DNA of 12,692 bases from Alphaproteobacteria bacterium (GCA_016777645.1 JADHRC010000034.1:1-12692); one strand, 5' to 3'. Shown: positions 1 through 7,456, numbered from the stretch's first letter. Translations and numbers: made by a program. Notes: generated from the letters alone by a model not told the origin.

Positions 1-1577
1 CAATATGGTCAACCAAGTCTCTGAAGTGGGGTCTTTCTGTTGTTTTGGGGCTAATCATTACTGCAGGGTTAAGTATTTTTTATTTTTTGCCCCCGCTTGA
101 TTATTTGCCAGATGGAAATAGAAACTTTGTATTTGCACGCATTATGGTTCCTCCAGGTTATAATAAAGAAGCAACCATTGACATTTCACGGGCAATGGAA
201 AAAGCAGCACAACCTCTCTGGGAAGCTGAAAAAGATGGTCCTTATGGTAAACCAAAAATAGACAGATTTTTCTTTGTTGCCTATTCAGGAGGGGCCTTTG
301 CAGGCGCTGCCACGGAAAATCCCAAAAGAGTTAAAGAAATTTTACCAGTTCTTACTCAACCTATAAGATCACAGCCAGGTGCTAGAGCTTTTGCACAGCA
401 AGCTTCTTTGTTTGGTAGGTCTGTTGGGGGAGCTAGAGTAATTCAATTAGAAATAACTGGACCTTCTCTAGATTTAATACAACCAACGGCCCAAAAAGTA
501 ATGAGAGCTGTTAGAAACGAGTTTTCACCAAGAGAAGGGCATCAAGTAAGATCTATCCCTCAAATGGGTACTGGTTCCCCTCAGGTTATGATCAATCCTA
601 TTCCAGAAAAGTTGGCGAATATTGGAATGTCTGCTAGAGATTTTGCACAGTCACTAGATGTATATAATGATGGTGTAAGAGTTACAGAAATTCCTTTTGA
701 AGGAAGATTAATAGATCTAGTTTTAACATCAGATAAGGCGAATGTAAGTAAAATTGATAATTTAAAGGATTTACCTTTAATAACAAAAACAGGTGAGTTA
801 GTTAGATTATCTCAGGTTGCTGAGATTAAATTAATAGGTGTTCCAGAGCAAATAAAAAGATTGTCTGGAAGAAGAGTGATAACGCTTCAATTACGACCCG
901 ATGAGAGTATCTCTTTAGAAGATGCTGTGTTAAAACTTCAAAATTTAGTTGTCGATCCCATTTCTAAAGAAATTCCTGATGGAGTTTCTATAAATCTTTC
1001 TGGTGCGGCGAGTGAATTAGAAAGAACTTGGATTGCAATGAAAAATAATGTCATGATAGCACTATTTGTTATATTTTTATTACTTACAGTCTTGATGAGA
1101 TCTTTCATTCTTCCAATTGTAATAATGATAACAGTGCCAATAGCGGGTGCTGGAGGAGTTATGGCACTTGTTATCTTAAATAAGTTTCAACCTCAGCCTT
1201 TGGATATGTTGACTATGTTAGGTTTCATAATTTTGGCTGGTATTGTAGTTAATAATTCTATTTTAATGGTCGAACAAACTTTATGGCACATAAAATACGA
1301 GAGTATGAAAATTTCTGAAGCTATAACTGAAGCAACTAGAAATAGAATTAGGCCAATATTCATGTCTACTCTTACAAGTTTATTTGGATTGATACCATTA
1401 GTTGTTTTTCCAGGTTCTGGATCAGAATTATATAGAGGAATTGGTACTGTTGTGTTTGGTGGTTTGGCTACCTCCGCAATTTTAACTTTGCTTATGGTTC
1501 CACCTTTACTTGCCATGGCTCTTAAAACTCAGAAAATAGATGCAGTTATAGAAGATAAAGAGGATGTATTTGCCTAA
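1..1577 (+). CDS. RND efflux transporter permease, C-terminal half (5' end outside window)
   Basis: This is the inner-membrane permease of a resistance-nodulation-division pump, which exports substrates using the proton gradient, normally with a periplasmic adaptor and an outer-membrane channel. The frame is already open at base 3 (reading IWSTKSLKWG), so the gene is cut by the window edge; the TTG at base 45 is internal. The fragment starts at the seventh membrane helix (about 24-95). The C-terminal periplasmic porter/docking region follows (about 100-1020), then five helices between about 1045 and 1530. Helix 10 carries GIVVNNSILMVE, the usual RND repeat motif, with Asn where AcrB has Lys940; family members commonly vary here. 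The SGSELYRGIG and VPPLLAMAL segments near the end also fit. The roughly 525 codons present match the second half of a 1,000-residue pump. Substrate cannot be predicted, and partner genes would lie upstream. Confidence 0.93.
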   Translation, partial: IWSTKSLKWGLSVVLGLIITAGLSIFYFLPPLDYLPDGNRNFVFARIMVPPGYNKEATIDISRAMEKAAQPLWEAEKDGPYGKPKIDRFFFVAYSGGAFAGAATENPKRVKEILPVLTQPIRSQPGARAFAQQASLFGRSVGGARVIQLEITGPSLDLIQPTAQKVMRAVRNEFSPREGHQVRSIPQMGTGSPQVMINPIPEKLANIGMSARDFAQSLDVYNDGVRVTEIPFEGRLIDLVLTSDKANVSKIDNLKDLPLITKTGELVRLSQVAEIKLIGVPEQIKRLSGRRVITLQLRPDESISLEDAVLKLQNLVVDPISKEIPDGVSINLSGAASELERTWIAMKNNVMIALFVIFLLLTVLMRSFILPIVIMITVPIAGAGGVMALVILNKFQPQPLDMLTMLGFIILAGIVVNNSILMVEQTLWHIKYESMKISEAITEATRNRIRPIFMSTLTSLFGLIPLVVFPGSGSELYRGIGTVVFGGLATSAILTLLMVPPLLAMALKTQKIDAVIEDKEDVFA

Positions 1578-1593
1578 CTATTCTTGAGAGCTA

Positions 1594-1625
1594 AGGTATC
1601 AATCATACTCATTATTTTTTTTATT
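1594..1625 (+). terminator. Weak candidate intrinsic terminator after the RND gene
   Basis: A short stem (GGTAT at 1595-1599 pairing with ATACT at 1605-1609, one G-T pair, loop CAATC) is followed by a T-rich run from 1611. The stem is only 5 base pairs and AT-rich, so it may be chance. Its position, 17 bases past the RND stop and ahead of the typA promoter candidate, is what supports it. Confidence 0.28.
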
Positions 1626-1627
1626 TA

Positions 1628-1657
1628 GTGACAAATATATCCTTAAAGGTATATATA
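1628..1657 (+). promoter_or_regulatory. Candidate sigma-70 type promoter for typA
   Basis: GTGACA at 1628-1633 matches five of six bases of the -35 consensus. TATATA at 1652-1657 matches four of six of the -10 consensus, with an 18-base spacer. A start near 1664 would give a leader of about 30 bases before the typA ATG at 1695. In DNA this AT-rich, -10-like hexamers are common, so the main support is the -35 box. Confidence 0.35.
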
Positions 1658-1694
1658 AGCGTCTTTTAATTAAATATATAAATTAGAGCTTTAA

Positions 1695-3539
1695 ATGACC
1701 GATAGTATTACTCCAGAAGACAAAATAAAATTGATAAGAAATATTGCAATTGTAGCCCACGTTGATCATGGAAAAACAACTCTTGTTGATACTTTACTTC
1801 AACAATCAGGCACATTTGCTGCTCATGCTGAAACAGTTGAAAGAGTGATGGACTCAAACGATTTGGAAAAAGAGCGAGGCATTACTATTTTATCAAAGAA
1901 TACTGGTTTAAATTGGAAAAATTTTAGGATTAATATTGTTGATACGCCAGGACATGCCGACTTCGGTGGAGAAGTTGAAAGAGTTATTTCAATGGTGGAT
2001 TCTGTTTTATTATTAGTTGATGCTGTAGATGGCCCCATGCCACAAACTGGCTTTGTTACAAAAAAAGCTCTTCAAGCTGGCTTGCGTCCAATTGTTGTCA
2101 TAAATAAAGTTGATAGAGATGGGGCTAGACCAGATTGGGTTCTTGACCAGACATTTGATCTTTTTGATAGATTGGGAGCAGATGAAAACCAACTTGATTT
2201 CCCAGTAGTCTATGCATCTGCTATTCAAGGTTGGGCAACAGATGATTTGTCCAATAAAAAAGATAATATGGATACTATTTTTGAAACTATAATTAATAAT
2301 GTTTCTTACCCTAATGTAGATATTTCTGGGCCTTTGCAAATGCAAATATCTGCACTTAGTTACTCTAGTTATGTTGGTCTAATAGGTACTGGTCGTATTA
2401 GAAGAGGGCAATTAAAGAAGGGTCAACAAGTATCTATTGGAAATGTAGCAGGAGACATTCGTTCTGGAAAAATTTTACAAATAATGAATTTTCATGGACT
2501 TGAAAAGAAAGAAGTAGATGAGGCGACTGCTGGAGATATTGTTGCAATAAGTGGTTTAGGGGAATTAAAAATTTCTGACACTATATGCGAACTTGGAAAA
2601 TTTGAAGCCTTAGATAAACTGTCAGTTGATGAACCTACCTTAAGCATGATTATCCAGGTAAATGATAGTCCATTTGCTGGTCAAGAGGGCAAATTAGTTA
2701 CTAGTAGATCTATCAGAGATCGATTGCATCAAGAATTAAAAACAAATGTGGCTCTTCGAGTTGAGGATACTGACAATCCTGATAAATTTAGAGTTTCTGG
2801 TAGGGGTGAACTTCATTTGTCAATTCTTATAGAGAATATGAGAAGAGAAGGTTTTGAAATGGGAGTTTCTTCTCCAGAAGTTATTACCAAAAAAATAGAT
2901 AATATAAACAAAGAGCCATATGAAAATGTAACGATAGATGTTGAAGAAATACATCAGGGTAAAATTATGGAGAAAATGGGAGAAAGAAAAGCCCAATTGT
3001 TAGACATTGTTCCTGATGGCAAAGGAAGAGTTCGCTTAGATTATAATATGACAAGTAGAGGACTTATAGGTTTTAGATCAGAGTTTTTAACTCTAACTTC
3101 TGGCTCCGGACTTCTCTATCATACTTTTGATAAATACGGTCCAATCATTCAAGGTTTAAGCACCGGCAGAAGAAATGGAGCTTTAATATCTATAGGACAA
3201 GGTAAAGCACTACCGTATGCATTATTTAACCTCCAAGAAAGAGGTAAAATGATTATTGAGAATGGGTTAGAAGTTTATGAAGGTATGATAATAGGAATAC
3301 ATAGTAGAAACAATGATTTGGTTGTAAACCCTCTTAAGGGGAAGCAGTTAACTAACGTTAGGGCGTCTGGGAATGATGAAGCTGTTACATTGACGACACC
3401 TATTAATGTTACATTAGAATTTGCGCTAGAATTTATTAATGATGATGAGTTGGTAGAAGTTACGCCCAAAAGTATTAGAATTAGGAAAAAATTTTTAAAA
3501 GAACATGAAAGAAAGAAAGCTGCTAGAGCGGCTTCTTAA
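1695..3539 (+). CDS. typA: Translational GTPase TypA/BipA
   Basis: TypA/BipA is a ribosome-binding GTPase of the elongation-factor G/LepA superfamily, linked to 50S subunit assembly and stress adaptation. The G-domain motifs are all present: G1 AHVDHGKT (residues 21-28), G2 RGITI (61-65), G3 DTPGH (83-87), G4 NKVD (137-140) and G5 SAI (175-177). A beta-barrel domain 2, an EF-G-like domain with GRGELHLSIL, and the BipA-specific C-terminal part with TSRGLIGFRSEF follow. The length of 614 residues is normal for the family. The ATG at 1695 has only a weak GAG-type ribosome site but places the G1 motif at the usual distance. The gene is alone on its strand. Its stop codon overlaps, tail to tail, the stop of the minus-strand MocA-like gene. 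The product lacks the EF-G domain IV and is not LepA, because of the C-terminal motif. Confidence 0.97.
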   Translation: MTDSITPEDKIKLIRNIAIVAHVDHGKTTLVDTLLQQSGTFAAHAETVERVMDSNDLEKERGITILSKNTGLNWKNFRINIVDTPGHADFGGEVERVISMVDSVLLLVDAVDGPMPQTGFVTKKALQAGLRPIVVINKVDRDGARPDWVLDQTFDLFDRLGADENQLDFPVVYASAIQGWATDDLSNKKDNMDTIFETIINNVSYPNVDISGPLQMQISALSYSSYVGLIGTGRIRRGQLKKGQQVSIGNVAGDIRSGKILQIMNFHGLEKKEVDEATAGDIVAISGLGELKISDTICELGKFEALDKLSVDEPTLSMIIQVNDSPFAGQEGKLVTSRSIRDRLHQELKTNVALRVEDTDNPDKFRVSGRGELHLSILIENMRREGFEMGVSSPEVITKKIDNINKEPYENVTIDVEEIHQGKIMEKMGERKAQLLDIVPDGKGRVRLDYNMTSRGLIGFRSEFLTLTSGSGLLYHTFDKYGPIIQGLSTGRRNGALISIGQGKALPYALFNLQERGKMIIENGLEVYEGMIIGIHSRNNDLVVNPLKGKQLTNVRASGNDEAVTLTTPINVTLEFALEFINDDELVEVTPKSIRIRKKFLKEHERKKAARAAS

Positions 3540-4153
3540 CTCTTAAAATATTTTTTAGCTTTTTTAAATTCTTCTTCGGTATCTACGTCTAATATCGTGC
3601 CAATTCCTGTATTTACAGTAATTACGTCTTTATTTTTTATTTGGGATCTTGCTCCATAATCTTCATTTAGGCTTTCAAGAATTTGAAAATAACTTTTTGG
3701 AAGTATAACTGGATTACCAATATTAGAATTGTATTGAGGTAAAATGACTTTTTTACAATTAAATTCTAAAAACTTTAATTCTAATTTTTTGAAATCTTCT
3801 TTGCATAAAAGAGGCATGTCTGCAGGAATAATCATTACACCTTCAATATAAGATTCTAGTTGTTTTATTCCTGTTGAGATAGAAGTACCAATACCTTTAT
3901 CGTAGTTAATATTATGAATAATGTTTATTTTAGAATTATTAAGTAACTTAATTATTTTTTTATGTTGATGACCTAACACTAACAATATTTCTTCAGGATC
4001 GAAAATTTCTAATAAAACATCGATTGTGTTTTTAATTAACGGCTTCCCATTAAAAACTTCAGTTAGTTTGTTTTTCTTACCATATCTTTTGCTCAAACCG
4101 GCTGCTAACACTATTTTTTTGATTAAATGCTCTTTTGGTTTAATTGCTATCAT
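3536..4153 (-). CDS. MocA-like molybdenum-cofactor nucleotidyltransferase
   Basis: This 205-residue protein is a MobA/MocA-type NTP transferase. Such enzymes attach CMP (MocA) or GMP (MobA) to molybdopterin before insertion into an apoenzyme. The nucleotide-binding LAAGLSKRYGKKNKL lies at residues 16-30, GIGTSI at 87-92, the metal-binding ADMP at 111-114 and GNPVILP at 146-152. An EDYGAR segment (164-169) stands where relatives have GDxGAR, and DVDTEEEF is near the C-terminus (189-196). Its start overlaps the end of the upstream xdhC by 14 bases, so the two are very likely co-transcribed and translationally coupled. Pairing with a CoxI-type XdhC favours the cytidylyl form used by xanthine/CO dehydrogenase-family enzymes, but CTP versus GTP choice is inferred. 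The gene is Lys- and Asn-rich like its neighbours, and nothing looks broken. Confidence 0.87.
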   Translation of the reverse strand: MIAIKPKEHLIKKIVLAAGLSKRYGKKNKLTEVFNGKPLIKNTIDVLLEIFDPEEILLVLGHQHKKIIKLLNNSKINIIHNINYDKGIGTSISTGIKQLESYIEGVMIIPADMPLLCKEDFKKLELKFLEFNCKKVILPQYNSNIGNPVILPKSYFQILESLNEDYGARSQIKNKDVITVNTGIGTILDVDTEEEFKKAKKYFKS

Positions 4154-5096
4154 GACTTTTACGTCTAAAGCTAATTATTTCAGCTATAATGGAAACTGCA
4201 ATTTCTGCTGGAGTTTTACCTTTTATGTCTAGTCCAATTGGAGCGTGAATTTTGTTAATATCATTATCAGAAAAGCCAAGTGATGTCAGTCTCTCGCATC
4301 TCTTTTGATGTGTTTTTTTACTGCCTAATGAACCAATGTAACCTATATTTTTCTTAAGAGAATATATTAAAGCAGGATCATCTATTTTAGGATCATGTGT
4401 CAAAGTTACTAAATGTGTAGACTTATCAAGATTAAAACGTGATAGAGCAATGTCAGGCCATTCTGTTAAAATTTTACAATTTGGAAATCTTTTCTCTGTT
4501 GCAAAATGTTCTCTTGGGTCAATTAAAATTATTTCAAAATCAGTTATAGCTGCTAGCGATATTAAAGCTTGTGCAATATGGACAGCGCCCACAACAAAAA
4601 GCCTAGGCTTAGGATCTATGACGTGTATGAATTCATTTTTCTCTTTATCATACAAACTTGTTTGATTTGTAAGAGTATTATCAATGATTCTTAATCCATT
4701 AGAGCAATCTATTCTTAATTTAACTGCTTCTCTATTTTTTATATTGTCTACTATGGAAAATACTATTTTATCTTGAATATCGAGAGGTTGTATAAGAACT
4801 TTTAACTCACCACCACAGGCTAAACCAACTTCCCAAGCCATATTATTTGAAATGCCATAATCTTTAACTCTGGTTTTACCGTCATTTATAGAATTTATAC
4901 CTTCCGTTATTACAGCCCCCTCTATACATCCTCCAGAAACTGACCCTATTATTTCACCATTGCTATCAATTGCCATTTGTCCACCAACTGGTCTAGGAGA
5001 ACTTCCCCAAGTAGAGATAACCGTAGCAAGAGAAACTTTTCTGTTTTCTTTTAACCAAACACTCATTGGTGTTAAAATGTCATCAATTTCACTCAT
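4140..5096 (-). CDS. xdhC: XdhC/CoxI-family molybdenum-cofactor maturation factor
   Basis: XdhC-family proteins bind molybdenum cofactor, promote its sulfuration and deliver it to xanthine dehydrogenase or related molybdenum hydroxylases in the cytoplasm. The N-terminal XdhC/CoxI domain has TWGSSPRPVGGQM (residues 29-41), GSVSGGCIEG (51-60) and GLACGGEL (91-98), which includes a conserved Cys. The C-terminal Rossmann domain starts at PRLFVVGAVHIAQ (164-176), continues to IGSLGSKKT (254-262) and ends with APIGLDIKGKTPAEIA (285-300). The GAVHIAQ form and the 318-residue length are those of CoxI-type members. The ATG at 5096 is preceded by ACAGGT about 8 bases upstream, a reasonable ribosome site. 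It is the first gene of a two-gene unit with the MocA-like transferase and diverges from bioY. The client dehydrogenase is absent from the window. Confidence 0.92.
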   Translation of the reverse strand: MSEIDDILTPMSVWLKENRKVSLATVISTWGSSPRPVGGQMAIDSNGEIIGSVSGGCIEGAVITEGINSINDGKTRVKDYGISNNMAWEVGLACGGELKVLIQPLDIQDKIVFSIVDNIKNREAVKLRIDCSNGLRIIDNTLTNQTSLYDKEKNEFIHVIDPKPRLFVVGAVHIAQALISLAAITDFEIILIDPREHFATEKRFPNCKILTEWPDIALSRFNLDKSTHLVTLTHDPKIDDPALIYSLKKNIGYIGSLGSKKTHQKRCERLTSLGFSDNDINKIHAPIGLDIKGKTPAEIAVSIIAEIISFRRKSHDSN

Positions 5097-5138
5097 TATT
5101 TTTACCTGTAAAATATAATTTTATTAAAAAATATTATA

Positions 5139-5147
5139 TGTTATAAA
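5139..5147 (+). promoter_or_regulatory. Candidate extended -10 element for bioY
   Basis: TGTTATAAA matches an extended -10 element (TGn followed by TATAAA) in the 102-base divergent gap between xdhC and bioY. A start near 5154 would leave a leader of about 45 bases. No good -35 hexamer sits upstream. The gap is almost all A and T and also contains perfect TATAAT hexamers on both strands (5114-5119 plus, 5133-5138 minus), so the assignment is tentative. Confidence 0.22.
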
Positions 5148-5198
5148 TCTATTCATAAATATTAATATTTAAATAGTTACAATAATAAGGTTTTTCTA

Positions 5199-5786
5199 AT
5201 GAATGATAAAGTATATAGACCTAACTGGATTGAAAGTTTTGTGTTTAGAAATAAAGGTGATTTAAAATTCTCTACCTTAACCAATGTCTTCACTATTATC
5301 ATTTGTAGTCTATTATTAATTGTCTCTGCAAAAATTAAGGTAAACTTATACCCTGTGCCAATGACACTTCAGCCTTTAGCTATTTTAATGATTGCCATGC
5401 TATGTGGGAGGAACATCGCTGTTGGATCAGTAGGTTTATATTTGTTTCAAGGAATGATTGGTCTTCCAGTATTTGCTTATGGAGGAGGATTACCTTACTT
5501 AATGGGTCCAACAGGTGGCTTCTTGTTTGGGTTTTTGATAGCTTCTATAGTATTGGGAGAATTAGCAGATAGGGGATGGGGAAAATTATTTCTAAAATCG
5601 ATCTTAGCTATGCTAATTGGTATGCTTATAATCTATTCTTTTGGAATCTTGCAGCTAAGTCTTTTAAAAGGTTTTAGTTTTGCTCTTCTTAAGGGATTTT
5701 CACCTTTCATCATTGGTGATTTATACAAAGTTATTTTAGCAGCATTATTATTGCCACAAATTTGGAAGCTTACCAAAAATAAATGA
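5199..5786 (+). CDS. bioY: Biotin transporter BioY (ECF substrate-binding S component)
   Basis: BioY is the membrane protein that captures biotin for uptake, either with an energy-coupling module (BioM ATPase, BioN/EcfT) or alone. The 195-residue sequence has the family hallmarks: PVPMTLQPLA (residues 52-61), GLPVFAYGGG (88-97), LMGPTGGFLFGF (101-112) and PFIIGDLYK near the C-terminus (169-177). About six hydrophobic segments can be seen. AAGG at 5187-5190 lies 8 bases before the ATG and supports the start. An N-terminal stretch of some 25 polar residues precedes the first helix. No bioM, bioN or biotin-synthesis gene lies nearby, so it is solitary within this window. It diverges from xdhC and converges on the small acidic-protein gene, 37 bases away. 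Confidence 0.94.
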   Translation: MNDKVYRPNWIESFVFRNKGDLKFSTLTNVFTIIICSLLLIVSAKIKVNLYPVPMTLQPLAILMIAMLCGRNIAVGSVGLYLFQGMIGLPVFAYGGGLPYLMGPTGGFLFGFLIASIVLGELADRGWGKLFLKSILAMLIGMLIIYSFGILQLSLLKGFSFALLKGFSPFIIGDLYKVILAALLLPQIWKLTKNK

Positions 5787-5823
5787 TTGTTATTATTCTG
5801 AAGTTAAATAACCCCTATATAAA

Positions 5824-6099
5824 TTAAGCATCATTAGATGCTTCATTCTGTGCATCTTTTGTAGTTAATCCCATAGCTTCATTATCAAGTGCATCTTCAA
5901 AAGCTAAAACCTCAGTGTTTTCAATGTTTTCGAGTTTATTTATGAGAAAATCTTCTGGGCTTATATCCTCAGGGTGATCAATTTTTATTGCAATAATAGC
6001 AGCAATAGTTGAAGAAATCATATCTGGTTTTTTATCTTTGTACTTCTTAAATGAAATTATATTTGTCCCTAAATCATTAATATCATGATTGTTTTTCAT
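5824..6099 (-). CDS. Small acidic protein of unknown function
   Basis: I do not recognise this 91-residue protein. It has a polar, Lys-containing N-terminus (KNNHDINDLG, SFKKYKDKK), a short hydrophobic stretch in the middle (STIAAIIAIKI) and a strongly acidic C-terminal half rich in Glu, Asp and Asn. There is no signal peptide, no cysteine and no known motif. The ATG at 6099 is chosen because GGAG sits 8 bases upstream; a TTG one codon earlier is possible but closer to that site. The ribosome site, the intact frame and the absence of a rival frame support a real gene. The stop codon lies at the edge of a perfect 7-base-pair inverted repeat (5826-5843). It lies 119 bases downstream of the repeat-protein gene on the same strand, so the two could share a transcript. 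Function is unknown. Confidence 0.68.
   Translation of the reverse strand: MKNNHDINDLGTNIISFKKYKDKKPDMISSTIAAIIAIKIDHPEDISPEDFLINKLENIENTEVLAFEDALDNEAMGLTTKDAQNEASNDA
5826..5843. repeat. Short perfect inverted repeat at the end of the acidic-protein gene
   Basis: AAGCATC (5826-5832) and GATGCTT (5837-5843) are perfect inverted copies with a 4-base loop. The repeat overlaps the last codons and one base of the stop of the minus-strand gene. Neither strand has a convincing T run after it, so I do not call it an intrinsic terminator. It could be an RNA hairpin between two convergent genes or a chance consequence of the coding sequence. Confidence 0.5.
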
Positions 6100-6218
6100 C
6101 AAACATACTCCATTGATTGAATGTACATAAAATTAATATGATCTTTTCTGGATAGAATACAAGCTTATACGGATGCATTTTTAATAAAAATATATAAAAG
6201 TTAATATTTGTGAAAATA

Positions 6219-7376
6219 TTATTCACCAACTCTTCTTATTATTATTCTACCTGAGGGCCTATTGTTTACATTTTCTACAGTTCGAGTTGCTTGGCTATAA
6301 AGTATTGTCTCAATACCAAAATTATCAACTACAGCCACTCTTGCTCTAACCTGTGATCCAACTAAAGATTGATTTAAAGCTAGGATAGGTCCACTTAAAC
6401 TATTCACACCAACCCAATTTCTTCCATCTTTAGATGTTTCCCAACTGATAGAAATTGAGGCTATACCATCCTCATCAGAAAGTGATTCTGATAAAGCTCT
6501 AAGAGTAACACCTTCTCGAGGAGTTCCTTCAATTACAACTTCACCCTGAACAGGGTCATCTAGATTATCAATAGTTTCTGATGGGTTAGTGTAAAGAACC
6601 TCTCTTGTTCCATGTGAATCAACATATGAAACTACAGCTCTATATGAGTAGCCAACTTGACCTTGGCCTAATCTAAGCACTTCATCTTGGTTTGCTGGAT
6701 ATGCCTCCCAAGAAGATTTTGTAGTAGATCGTTGCCATGTAATATCAAAGCCACCTATCCCGTCCTCATCTGCTATACTAGAAGTGTCAACAACAAGAGC
6801 ACTATCTTCGACTGGCGATCCAATAAGCCTTGCTGATCCAGTTGGTTTGTCATTTACATTTCTAACAGGTGTAGAGGGTGGGCTTAAAAGCGGTTCCAAG
6901 TTGCCTTGACCGTCAACATAAGAAATAGCAACACGAAGTTTTCTTCCTACATGTACTTGACGAGGGGTAAATGATTGGTTAGTGGCACCACTTATATTGG
7001 TCCATTTATTTTCATCAGATGAAATTTGCCATTGAACACTAACAGTTCCCATCCCATCAGAGTCTGTTACTGATGACAAGTCTATTATAAGAGGCACATC
7101 TTCAATGGCAGCAAAGCCGGCAGCTTCTACGTTGCCATCATTATTTTTATTACCAGATTGGTTCTGACCATTATTACTTAATTGTTTTGTAGAGGATAAA
7201 TCTTTTTGATTTTTTAAATATTCTCTATTTTGTTTAATATTATTTGATTTATCGTTAACTTTGAGATCTTTTATGGATGGATCTCCTCCAGCTAGAACAT
7301 TCTTGGGATCAAACGAAATAACGCTTACTAAAAAACAAAACGTCAAAAGCAAGATATTGTTTTTTAAAAAACGCAT
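6219..7376 (-). CDS. Secreted protein with three Ig-like 98-residue repeats
   Basis: This 385-residue protein has a Sec signal peptide: a charged start (MRFLKN), a hydrophobic core (residues 8-22) and a likely cut after VLA at 27-29. A low-complexity Asn/Gln/Lys/Ser linker (30-82) follows, then three tandem repeats (about 83-180, 181-278, 279-376). Each repeat has D-x-D-G (105, 203, 301), a core Trp (116, 214, 312), a Y/V-VD strand and an NVND-type joint. All landmarks recur exactly every 98 residues. The pattern resembles Ig-like/cadherin-like tandem repeats of bacterial adhesins and large surface proteins. The final residues (RIIIRRVGE) match the first strand of a further repeat. GGAGGT five bases ahead of the ATG at 7376 is the best ribosome site in the window and rules out an upstream in-frame start at 7406. 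Role as adhesin or envelope protein is inferred; no type I secretion, LPXTG or lipoprotein signal is seen. Confidence 0.85.
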   Translation of the reverse strand: MRFLKNNILLLTFCFLVSVISFDPKNVLAGGDPSIKDLKVNDKSNNIKQNREYLKNQKDLSSTKQLSNNGQNQSGNKNNDGNVEAAGFAAIEDVPLIIDLSSVTDSDGMGTVSVQWQISSDENKWTNISGATNQSFTPRQVHVGRKLRVAISYVDGQGNLEPLLSPPSTPVRNVNDKPTGSARLIGSPVEDSALVVDTSSIADEDGIGGFDITWQRSTTKSSWEAYPANQDEVLRLGQGQVGYSYRAVVSYVDSHGTREVLYTNPSETIDNLDDPVQGEVVIEGTPREGVTLRALSESLSDEDGIASISISWETSKDGRNWVGVNSLSGPILALNQSLVGSQVRARVAVVDNFGIETILYSQATRTVENVNNRPSGRIIIRRVGE

Positions 7377-7418
7377 ATATACCTCCACTAATTTAATAAC
7401 TAGCACTCAATATATAAC

Positions 7419-7456
7419 ACAGAACTAAAAAAGATACAGTTTTTTTAACAGAACTA
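7419..7456. repeat. Direct repeat of a 9-base motif upstream of the repeat-protein gene
   Basis: ACAGAACTA occurs at 7419-7427 and again at 7448-7456, 29 bases apart start to start. This places both copies on nearly the same face of the helix, 43 and 72 bases upstream of the minus-strand ATG at 7376. On the gene's strand the motif reads TAGTTCTGT. Paired sites in this position can be operators, but no binding protein can be named. Confidence 0.4.

Noticed and set aside
1193..1516. Minus-strand frame antisense to the RND pump gene
   Set aside because: It lies wholly inside a strongly supported membrane-protein gene and has no domain or ribosome site.
1823..2345. Two minus-strand frames inside typA
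   Set aside because: Both are complements of the conserved GTPase region and carry no motif of their own.
4026..4665. Two short plus-strand frames antisense to the MocA-like and XdhC genes
   Set aside because: They overlap conserved coding sequence, and their translations look like reverse-complement shadows.
5826..5843. Inverted repeat as an intrinsic terminator for bioY or the acidic-protein gene
   Set aside because: Neither strand has a T run following the hairpin, and it overlaps the coding end of the minus-strand gene.
6100..6218. Frameshifted continuation of the Ig-repeat protein
   Set aside because: The translated downstream sequence is AT-rich and shows none of the repeat landmarks (D-x-D-G, Trp, VD strand) in any frame I read.
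7377..7406. Upstream start (10 extra residues) for the Ig-repeat protein
   Set aside because: It would encode the GGAGGT ribosome site inside the protein and put a charged extension ahead of a clear signal peptide.
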